Assembly: GCA_937900575.1 (NCBI GenBank)
Contig: CALCEI010000080.1
Coordinates: 1-8,102, forward strand
Length of the DNA: 8,102 nucleotides
Reading direction: 5' to 3'
Source: an uncultured Clostridia bacterium
GTDB lineage: Bacteria; Bacillota; Clostridia; Christensenellales; UBA1242
Shown: positions 1-4,784 of the stretch, piece after piece
How positions within the stretch are numbered: the first letter of the stretch is position 1
How the letters are laid out: each line of letters starts with the position of its first letter
Notes under the pieces: generated by a model
Told to the model about the DNA's origin: nothing
The model's input: the letters and a program-made list of their open reading frames with translations, nothing else
Database searches by the model: none
Program-made: the position numbers and the translations under genes

Positions 1-64
1 ATAACACTAAAAATAAAATTTTGCACATAATTTATTAAAAAATTCAACACAAATTTAAAATTGA

Positions 65-93
65 TTGACTAATTAATTTCTTTATGTAACAAT
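65..93 (+). promoter_or_regulatory. possible promoter of the small membrane protein gene
   Basis: TTGACT (65-70) is followed after 17 bp by AACAAT (88-93), preceded by TG at 85-86 as in an extended -10. Transcription would then begin near 100, practically on the start codon at 101, leaving no leader. The -10 match is weak and the surrounding DNA is AT-rich, so this is a tentative call. Confidence 0.35.
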
Positions 94-94
94 A

Positions 95-343
95 ATGGCC
101 ATGGAAAAGAAACACAGCATTATTTGGTTTATACTTACATTTTTTTGTCCACCCGTGGGTCTTGTTTGCTATTTTGTTTGGAGAAAAAACTGCCCAGCAC
201 AAGCCAAGGCAATTCTTAAGATGTTCTCAGTAGGCATTGTGTTTGCAATATTGCTTGGCATTTCAACCACATTAGTATTGAATCATTTTGGTTTTAATAT
301 GTTCACATTTATTGCATTTATATGGCACAAAATTTTTGGTTAA
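95..343 (+). CDS. small two-helix membrane protein, function unknown
   Basis: An 82-residue protein with two hydrophobic stretches: about residues 8-28, containing a CPPVG motif, and about 43-62, with a hydrophobic aromatic tail to the C terminus. Between them lies a short basic loop (WRKNCPAQAKAILK). The pattern of a first helix ending in P-x-G, then a tryptophan/lysine step, then a P-x-x-A segment before the second helix resembles small Firmicutes membrane proteins often annotated as hypothetical or zinc-ribbon-associated; no zinc ribbon is present here. No ribosome binding site precedes either possible ATG (95 or 101). The second, MEKKHS, would fit a leaderless transcript from the candidate promoter just upstream. 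It lies upstream of the tRNA gene, which has its own promoter, so it does not appear to be part of the secretion cluster. That it is a real gene is likely but not certain; its role is not recognised. Confidence 0.6.
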   Translation: MAMEKKHSIIWFILTFFCPPVGLVCYFVWRKNCPAQAKAILKMFSVGIVFAILLGISTTLVLNHFGFNMFTFIAFIWHKIFG

Positions 344-375
344 TACATAATATCACTAATTTTTGCCAAAAGTTA

Positions 376-405
376 TTGACATAATTGTTAATTTGTGGTA
401 ATAAT
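376..405 (+). promoter_or_regulatory. promoter of tRNA-fMet
   Basis: A consensus TTGACA (376-381) is followed after 18 bp by AATAAT (400-405; five of six match). The predicted start, around 411-413, is a few bases before the mature tRNA 5' end at 418, which fits a short 5' leader removed by RNase P. A 17-bp reading with an extended TG-n-TAATAA (399-404) is also possible. Confidence 0.7.
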
Positions 406-417
406 ATACTCGTACGA

Positions 418-494
418 CGCGGGGTGGAGCAGCACGGCAGCTCGTCGGGCTCATAACCCGAAGGTCACAAGTTCAAATCTTGTCCCCGCAACCA
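418..494 (+). tRNA. initiator tRNA-fMet (anticodon CAT)
   Basis: A 77-nt cloverleaf with the anticodon CAT at 452-454. The acceptor strands 418-424 and 484-490 pair except at the first position, where C418 faces A490. This C1xA72 mismatch is the hallmark of bacterial initiator tRNA, used by methionyl-tRNA formyltransferase and IF2. The anticodon stem ends in three consecutive G-C pairs (GGG 447-449 with CCC 457-459), the feature that directs entry to the ribosomal P site. The T arm is ACAAG, loop TTCAAAT, CTTGT. The discriminator A491 is followed by a genome-encoded CCA (492-494). The sequence closely follows known bacterial fMet tRNAs. It is a single gene with its own promoter and terminator, not part of a tRNA array in this window. 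Confidence 0.97.
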
Positions 495-500
495 AATGGA

Positions 501-527
501 CAGCACTCGAAAGAGTGTTGTTTTTTT
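501..527 (+). terminator. rho-independent terminator of tRNA-fMet
   Basis: An 8-bp stem (501-508 with 513-520, one G-T pair) is closed by a GAAA tetraloop and followed by seven T (521-527), six bases after the tRNA CCA end. Confidence 0.92.
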
Positions 528-582
528 ATTACCTTTGGGTTATACACAGCATAAGTAACAAAGTATAATTTTCTACTTGGTA

Positions 583-610
583 TTGACAAATTATAATTTC
601 TAACTATAAT
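583..610 (+). promoter_or_regulatory. consensus promoter of the acyltransferase-like gene
   Basis: TTGACA (583-588) and TATAAT (605-610), both perfect, are separated by 16 bp. The expected start is near 617, giving a leader of about 15 nt that holds GAGGT (621-625) six bases before the ATG at 632. The -10 sits within CTAACTATAAT (600-610), the same 11 bases that form the left part of the palindrome at 4740-4758. Confidence 0.88.
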
Positions 611-631
611 AAACCACAATGAGGTATAAAG

Positions 632-1846
632 ATGTTAACGGTTGATGAAAAAATTGAGCATTTAAAAAGTTTAGGAATAAAAGGTGATTTCACTGAAGTT
701 AGGAAAATGTATTCAGGTGAGAAGTTTGATACCAATGATATAGTATATAAACAAGTTGTGGCTTTATCCAATGAATTGTGTGATAATTTAACAAAAGTGG
801 TGCAAGACATGTTTAAATCACCTGAAATTGCAGAGAGAGCAGTAAAAGAAAAAGATAAGATTTTAAAAGCATTGTTTCCAGGCCACGGCGACGGTTTGTT
901 TGGTGGTGGTGAAGGTTTAAGAGCAATTATTGGTTTAGTTGATTTGGAAGGCATGAATTATATCAATGCAAGGGTAGATTTTGGCGTCTCATCTTTGGTT
1001 CATATTGGTTTATATACCTTTTTAGCAAACAATGTTACCTTTGGAGATTCTGAAGTTAAAAACAATCAATTAGGCAAAATTGAAGTTGGTGGTGACACTT
1101 GGATATGTGCTGGTGTAAAGGTAGCAGATAATGCAACGGTAAGTGGAAGATCTGTTGTAACTCTTGGTTCAGTTGTAACTGATGAAAGCGCGTTGGAGGA
1201 TGGCAGCATCATCGTTGGAGAACCAGCATATTCAAAGCATACAATTGATGAAAACAAAACTTCCAGCAACATGCCTATCGAAAGGACAGATGCAGAGATT
1301 GAGCAAATAATAAATCATGTAAAAAAATTAGGTATAAGTGGAGACTTTACACAATATATTAAACAATTAAAAAATTTACCATACAATACACTTGACCCTA
1401 CAATATCACGTATTTTTGAATTAACTCACACTTTATGTGCGGAATACAATGATAAAAATACAACAATTGAAAGGAAAAAAGAAATCTTAGACATAGTATT
1501 CTTTATGCATGGAAATGACTTACAAGTTGGTGACAGCTTATATGTAGACATAATCGGTACGGTTAAAATTGGTAACAATGTTCACATTGGTAACGGCACA
1601 AGTTTTTGTGGGAACATTGAAATTGGCGATAATGTAAATATTGAAGATAATTGCTTGATGCAAGCCATTGGGCACAAAGTTCATTATCTTGGGCGCAAAT
1701 TGACAAGAGATGAAAATGGCAGAATTTGTGAATTTAATGTACCATCATTCATAAAAATTGTTAATGGAATTAAATTGGCTCATGACACAAAAATTGCCAA
1801 GGGCATTGTTGAAGAAGACACGGTTGAAAATCAAATTATAAGGTAA
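632..1846 (+). CDS. tandem-duplicated left-handed beta-helix (hexapeptide) acyltransferase-like protein
   Basis: A 404-residue protein built of two related halves, about 1-205 and 217-404. Each starts with an alpha-helical segment like the maltose acetyltransferase (Mac) N-terminal domain (KSLGIKGDF at 12-20; KKLGISGDF at 231-239) and continues into hexapeptide repeats of the left-handed beta-helix. Typical single-unit maltose/galactoside O-acetyltransferases have about 180-200 residues, so this is twice the usual length. The first half keeps the terminal coil of that family (TWICAGVKV, LGSVVTDES, VGEPA around 156-199) but has no histidine in the loop where the catalytic His-Pro is expected. 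The second half has G-H-K with His348 in about that place but lacks the usual V-G-x-P ending. Acetyl-CoA-dependent O-acetylation of a sugar or similar acceptor is inferred from family; the substrate is unknown and one or both units may be inactive. The start is fixed by GAGGT six bases upstream and by the promoter. It is monocistronic and convergent with the coupling-protein gene. Confidence 0.85.
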   Translation: MLTVDEKIEHLKSLGIKGDFTEVRKMYSGEKFDTNDIVYKQVVALSNELCDNLTKVVQDMFKSPEIAERAVKEKDKILKALFPGHGDGLFGGGEGLRAIIGLVDLEGMNYINARVDFGVSSLVHIGLYTFLANNVTFGDSEVKNNQLGKIEVGGDTWICAGVKVADNATVSGRSVVTLGSVVTDESALEDGSIIVGEPAYSKHTIDENKTSSNMPIERTDAEIEQIINHVKKLGISGDFTQYIKQLKNLPYNTLDPTISRIFELTHTLCAEYNDKNTTIERKKEILDIVFFMHGNDLQVGDSLYVDIIGTVKIGNNVHIGNGTSFCGNIEIGDNVNIEDNCLMQAIGHKVHYLGRKLTRDENGRICEFNVPSFIKIVNGIKLAHDTKIAKGIVEEDTVENQIIR

Positions 1847-1850
1847 CAAA

Positions 1851-1879
1851 AAACAGCCATCAGTTTGGCTGTTTTTTTT
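1851..1879. terminator. bidirectional terminator between convergent genes
   Basis: The stem CAGCCA (1854-1859) pairs with TGGCTG (1866-1871) across a 6-nt loop and is extended by flanking A-T pairs. It is followed by eight T on the plus strand (1872-1879). On the minus strand the same stem is followed by TTTTTTG. It lies four bases past the stop of the acyltransferase gene and four bases past the stop of the coupling-protein gene, so it can end both transcripts. Confidence 0.9.
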
Positions 1880-1882
1880 GCT

Positions 1883-3904
1883 TTAGAACAAATCATCATC
1901 TTCATCTTCGCCGTTTTGTTTTGCCATAATTGTATTTCTTTCTTTTATATCATAGAAAATTGCATTTTCATCGAAGATGTGTCTGCTTTGATATCCTCTG
2001 TGCGTACGTTTTGTTGAATAAATGTGAGAAACTTCAGAGTCAAAGTAAGGAGTGATTATTGTTTTTAATGCTGCATTTGGGTTAAAGGTTTTTATTGTTG
2101 TGTAGCCTTGATCTTTAAATGTTGGCAATTCTTCTGGGTAAGCAACAGGAATAGATTTAATTTGTGTGCTTGTTGAAGTTGATGTTTTGCCATCAGCACC
2201 TTTTGTTTTGTTTTCACTTGTTACACTAATTGTCTTTTTGCCAAGCAATTCAGAAAATTCTTTGTTTGTAACCGTATCTTCAGAAGCGATGTAAACTTGG
2301 ATTGGGCAGTTTTCTTTGATGATTTTGCCTTCTTCTTGACCATAAACTTGGTAAAGTTGGCTATAAGATTGAACGCAAAGTTCAAAGAAGATGCCACGTG
2401 CACGACCAACAGCCATGCTTGTACCAAAGTTAGGGAATTTTGGCATGTTACCAAATTCATCAAGCATAAAGTAAACATGACGTTTAAGTGCACCACCAAT
2501 ACGTTGAGCTTTTTCAACCAAACGAGTGTAGAGTTGTGATACAAACAAAATTGCCAATGGATAACGAGTTCTAACTTCGTCTGGAATAATAAGGAACAAA
2601 GCAGTTGGCTTTTCGTCTATGTTGACAAAGTCGATATCTGTTTTTGCTGTTAAGAAACTTATACCCATATCACTGAACAAAATTGTTTTGCTGGATACAA
2701 AGCCCATATAGTTTTTACTTGTTGTATCTGCGTTGTTAAGTGCAGTGGAAGCCAAATTGCCAACCTTACTGAACTTATCACGATATTCAAACAAGTATTT
2801 TTTAAGTGTTGCGTATGTGTCACGACCGGTGTCGGCTGTATTACATATTTTATATACATTATATAAGTTGTAACGTTCTCTTGTCATGCCAAGTTCAGGA
2901 ATACGGCTATCTTCAAGCATAGCAAGCATAACTGCATGAATCAATCTTTGAGCAGTTCTTTCCCAACTTGGGTCTTTTGGATTTTCAATTGGTGCAAGAG
3001 TGGAGCAGATATCACTTAATGCTGTGTAGGTTTTATCTTTCAAATCACGTGCCATAACACTAAGGTCACTGTCCAAAATATCTCTGTCAGCATAAGCAAC
3101 ACCATCAAATTCAAACCATGTTGCTGATGTGTAATCAAAATCACGTTGGTAAATAAGGTTATATCTTTTTGGGTTATCCCCAGCCATGTGTACTTTAACT
3201 TCTTTTTCCAAATTGAAACTTCTTTGGTACAAATCATAAGGGTAACTTAATGGATTCCATTGAACAGAACTGAATGGGTTACGCAAGTCAACAACCTTAA
3301 TGTCATAACCTTCTTGCTCAAATTTGTCAGAACATTTTTCAAACAATTCGCCTTTAGGGTCGGTAATAACAAAAGATGGTTTTGCTGCTGTCATACTCAT
3401 CAATTGAAGTGATGGCACAACAAAACGAGAAGTTTTACCAGATGCTGTTGTACCAACAATAAGCGCGTGGATTGGTTCAACAAAGTTAATTTCAAGCCCA
3501 CCTTTCCAAGCCTCTGCACGAACCAAAACACCATCGGTTTTGCTTTGTTTGATTGTTGAAAGAGTGTTATAGTTAAACTTTGGTTCTTCTTCCAAGATTT
3601 TTTCTGTTACAAAATCTCTGTTGAAGAATTCGCTAATTTCATTACCAGTTGTGTCGTTAACTTTATCTTCTGCCTTGTCACCTTTTTTCTTTTTGCCCTT
3701 GCCGTCCACAAGACGAAGCAAATCGTAAATAATAAAACCACCAACAATAACAATGGTTAGCAGAACTGTTGTTGTGTCTGTCATTGCTGCAAAGTCAAAC
3801 CTAATTTGTTTTGTTGAAAAATATGGAACTGCAATAACCAACAATGGATATGCAATTGCAAAAACAATCAAATATTTTAATAACCTTTTGCCAATTTTTT
3901 TCAT
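1883..3904 (-). CDS. virD4: VirD4/TraG-type type IV coupling protein (T4SS ATPase)
   Basis: A 673-residue inner-membrane ATPase that in this family recruits DNA-relaxase complexes or protein effectors and hands them to the type IV secretion channel. Two N-terminal membrane helices (about 8-29 and 46-66) are followed by a lysine-rich cytoplasmic linker. The nucleotide-binding domain has Walker A GTTASGKT (151-158), the TraG/VirD4 motif TDPKGEL (181-187), Walker B ending in LDEFGNMP (481-488) and a downstream QSYSQL (512-517). A roughly 70-residue stretch after WNPLS (216-220) is longer than I expect for the core fold and may be an insertion in the all-alpha region. A Ser/Thr-rich low-complexity linker (560-580) and an acidic tail (EDEDDDLF) close the protein; acidic tails may help substrate or partner docking (inference). 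The start at 3904 is chosen because AAGGTGG lies five bases upstream and a consensus promoter sits just before it; an in-frame ATG at 3961 is upstream of that promoter. It is divergent from the pilin, 670-residue and channel genes. Confidence 0.95.
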   Translation of the reverse strand: MKKIGKRLLKYLIVFAIAYPLLVIAVPYFSTKQIRFDFAAMTDTTTVLLTIVIVGGFIIYDLLRLVDGKGKKKKGDKAEDKVNDTTGNEISEFFNRDFVTEKILEEEPKFNYNTLSTIKQSKTDGVLVRAEAWKGGLEINFVEPIHALIVGTTASGKTSRFVVPSLQLMSMTAAKPSFVITDPKGELFEKCSDKFEQEGYDIKVVDLRNPFSSVQWNPLSYPYDLYQRSFNLEKEVKVHMAGDNPKRYNLIYQRDFDYTSATWFEFDGVAYADRDILDSDLSVMARDLKDKTYTALSDICSTLAPIENPKDPSWERTAQRLIHAVMLAMLEDSRIPELGMTRERYNLYNVYKICNTADTGRDTYATLKKYLFEYRDKFSKVGNLASTALNNADTTSKNYMGFVSSKTILFSDMGISFLTAKTDIDFVNIDEKPTALFLIIPDEVRTRYPLAILFVSQLYTRLVEKAQRIGGALKRHVYFMLDEFGNMPKFPNFGTSMAVGRARGIFFELCVQSYSQLYQVYGQEEGKIIKENCPIQVYIASEDTVTNKEFSELLGKKTISVTSENKTKGADGKTSTSTSTQIKSIPVAYPEELPTFKDQGYTTIKTFNPNAALKTIITPYFDSEVSHIYSTKRTHRGYQSRHIFDENAIFYDIKERNTIMAKQNGEDEDDDLF

Positions 3905-3909
3905 TTTAA

Positions 3910-3916
3910 CCACCTT
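3910..3916 (-). promoter_or_regulatory. ribosome binding site deciding the coupling-protein start
   Basis: On the minus strand AAGGTGG is placed five bases before the ATG at 3904. The longer reading frame opening at 3961 has no such site and would lie upstream of the predicted transcription start. Confidence 0.85.
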
Positions 3917-3929
3917 AAATTTCAAATTA

Positions 3930-3958
3930 ATTATAATATGTATAAAGAAAATAGTCAA
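3930..3958 (-). promoter_or_regulatory. promoter of the coupling-protein gene
   Basis: On the minus strand TTGACT (3958-3953) and a perfect TATAAT (3935-3930) are separated by 17 bp. The predicted start, about 3923, gives a leader of some 19 nt. A short inverted repeat, AACAA-A-TTGTT (3957-3967), touches the upstream edge of the -35. Confidence 0.82.
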
Positions 3959-4181
3959 CAAATTGTTTTGTCAAATTTTTATTTATTATAAATAACTTGT
4001 ATAATTTTACAAAATATGTGTAAAAATTGAATTGTAAAATCAAAAAATTTTAAACATTTTTTATGTCAAATTTTGTAAAAATCCGTTAAAACCACTTAAA
4101 ACAAGGGCAAAAATGCAGTTTTAAAAGGTCAAATAAAAAATAAAAAAATTTAAAAAAATTTAAAATATTTGTTAAAATTGG
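3959..4181. other. AT-rich divergent intergenic region without genes
   Basis: The full gap between the divergent starts (3905-4269) is 365 bp and holds both promoters. This middle part has no supported coding frame. It contains repeated TTGTAAAA-type words (reverse at 4005-4012, forward at 4033-4040 and 4073-4080, variant TGTGTAAAAA at 4017-4026), and an inverted repeat TTTTACA (4005-4011) / TGTAAAA (4019-4025). It also has a direct repeat TGTCAAATTTT (3969-3979 and 4064-4074), and a run of A-tracts about 10 bp apart (4135-4165). This composition suits regulator binding and DNA bending; an oriT cannot be recognised by eye. Confidence 0.6.
4141..4160. repeat. tandem 10-bp A-tract repeat
   Basis: TAAAAAAATT is repeated twice exactly, followed by the related TAAAATATTT (4161-4170) and preceded by another six-A tract (4135-4140). 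The roughly helical-turn phasing predicts intrinsic curvature. The right part reaches the UP-element zone of the pilin promoter (about 4157-4177). Confidence 0.6.
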
Positions 4182-4210
4182 TTGATTTTAATTTAATTAA
4201 TTGCTATTAT
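4182..4210 (+). promoter_or_regulatory. promoter of the pilin-like gene
   Basis: TTGATT (4182-4187), 17 bp, then TATTAT (4205-4210) with TG at 4202-4203 making an extended -10. A TATAAT shifted three bases (4208-4213) overlaps it. A/T-rich upstream sequence resembles an UP element. The start is expected near 4217, giving a leader of about 50 nt. Confidence 0.72.
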
Positions 4211-4223
4211 AATCACAGATAAA

Positions 4224-4249
4224 TGCACAAAAGGTAAAGGATTTGTGCA
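4224..4249 (+). promoter_or_regulatory. hairpin in the leader of the pilin-like gene
   Basis: TGCACAAA (4224-4231) pairs perfectly with TTTGTGCA (4242-4249) around a 10-nt loop rich in AGG/AGGA. It sits about ten bases from the predicted 5' end and six bases before the ribosome binding site at 4255-4262. It has no T-run after it, so it is not a terminator. A role in transcript stability or translation control is inferred. Confidence 0.55.
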
Positions 4250-4254
4250 AAATT

Positions 4255-4262
4255 AAGGGGGG
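4255..4262 (+). promoter_or_regulatory. ribosome binding site of the pilin-like gene
   Basis: AAGGGGGG lies seven bases before the ATG at 4270 and decides for that start over an in-frame ATG at 4243, which lies inside the leader hairpin and has no such site. Confidence 0.75.
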
Positions 4263-4269
4263 ATTTATT

Positions 4270-4581
4270 ATGTATTTAGCAGCAACGGTTAATACAAAAA
4301 TTGCTTGGTTGGACACTTTGCTTAACGCATTGATTACGTTTATCAACCCAATGCTTATCGTCTTGGCAGTTGCCGGCATCATTTATGCTATTGTTGTTGG
4401 TATCAAATTCTTGAAGGCAGAGGACAAAAACGCACGTGAAGAAGCAAAACAAAAATTGATTTATGTAGTTATTGGTATTGGTGTAGTTATTGTATTAATT
4501 GCAGTGTTCTACTTCTTGGCATTCAACATTGACAAGATTATAGGTTGGGCAGAAACCATAGTACCAACAGTAACAAAATAG
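4270..4581 (+). CDS. pilin-like T4SS protein (VirB2/TrbC type, Mbov_0395-like)
   Basis: A 103-residue protein with a short amphipathic N terminus, two membrane helices (about 24-47 and 63-84) and between them a charged loop with KAEDKNAREEAKQK. This architecture, the small size and the pattern charged loop, then A-K-x-x-L-x-Y/x-x-x-x-I-G at the start of the second helix, match VirB2/TrbC-type conjugative pilins and the pilin-like proteins of mycoplasma and Firmicutes conjugative elements. Such proteins sit in the membrane with the loop cytoplasmic and assemble into the pilus or channel tip. No classical signal-peptide cleavage site is obvious. It is the first plus-strand gene after the divergent promoter region and is followed at once by a strong terminator, so it is probably transcribed alone and abundantly. 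Stop is TAG, unlike the TAA of the other complete genes. The family assignment is from architecture, not a database match. Confidence 0.8.
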   Translation: MYLAATVNTKIAWLDTLLNALITFINPMLIVLAVAGIIYAIVVGIKFLKAEDKNAREEAKQKLIYVVIGIGVVIVLIAVFYFLAFNIDKIIGWAETIVPTVTK

Positions 4582-4614
4582 TTAGTTGAACGGTGCAAAT
4601 TTAATATGCAATTT

Positions 4615-4648
4615 AAAACCTTGGTTTTTGCCAAGGTTTTTTGTTTTT
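4615..4648 (+). terminator. terminator after the pilin-like gene
   Basis: A 10-bp stem, AAAACCTTGG (4615-4624) with CCAAGGTTTT (4631-4640), loop TTTTTG, followed by TTGTTTTT. It lies 33 bases past the pilin stop and should separate pilin expression from the next gene. Confidence 0.92.
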
Positions 4649-4722
4649 AGTTTTCAATTCAAAAAAAGAACTGTGTAAAATAAAAGTTTAAAAAGAATTT
4701 TTATGTAACCACTTGTATTTTT

Positions 4723-4750
4723 TTGTTTTTTTTGCTACACTAACTATAAT
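4723..4750 (+). promoter_or_regulatory. promoter of the 670-residue protein gene
   Basis: A perfect TATAAT (4745-4750) is preceded after 16 bp by a weak TTGTTT (4723-4728). The -10 is embedded in the palindrome at 4740-4758, and the start is expected near 4757. The poor -35 suggests dependence on an activator or simply moderate strength. Confidence 0.68.
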
Positions 4751-4758
4751 ATAGTTAG
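4740..4758. promoter_or_regulatory. palindrome over the -10 box (candidate operator)
   Basis: CTAACTAT (4740-4747) and ATAGTTAG (4751-4758) form a perfect 8-bp inverted repeat around AAT. The repeat covers the whole -10 and ends at the predicted transcription start, so it would act as DNA rather than as an RNA hairpin. A dimeric regulator bound here would block RNA polymerase; no regulator gene is present in the window. Confidence 0.5.
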
Positions 4759-4771
4759 AAAATTTGTGTAA

Positions 4772-4779
4772 AAAGGAGG
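4772..4779 (+). promoter_or_regulatory. ribosome binding site of the 670-residue protein
   Basis: AAAGGAGG, a near-perfect anti-16S match, lies five bases before the ATG at 4785. It overlaps the end of a TGTGTAAAAA word (4765-4774) and excludes the in-frame ATG at 4764 as the start. Confidence 0.85.
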
Positions 4780-4784
4780 TTATT

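Noticed and set aside
604..1272. Minus-strand frames of 116 and 68 codons under the acyltransferase gene
   Set aside because: They lie opposite a well supported gene, lack binding sites and have compositions typical of antisense reading.
2221..2859. Open frames on both strands overlapping the coupling-protein gene
   Set aside because: All overlap conserved ATPase motifs in the real frame and show no initiation signals.
3905..3961. N-terminal extension of the coupling protein from an ATG at 3961
   Set aside because: That ATG is upstream of the predicted -10/-35 and has no ribosome binding site; the ATG at 3904 has AAGGTGG at the right distance.
3959..4181. CRISPR array or iteron-type replication origin in the AT-rich intergenic region
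   Set aside because: The repeats are only 8-11 bases, irregularly spaced and without unique spacers; the region is better read as regulatory DNA.
4223..4237. Mini-ORF of four codons (ATG CAC AAA AGG TAA) in the pilin leader, as a leader peptide
   Set aside because: No binding site precedes it, it is only four codons long, and it falls in the hairpin; chance is the simplest explanation.
4243..4269. Longer pilin-like protein starting at ATG 4243
   Set aside because: The ATG is inside the leader hairpin stem and lacks a binding site, while AAGGGGGG precedes the ATG at 4270.
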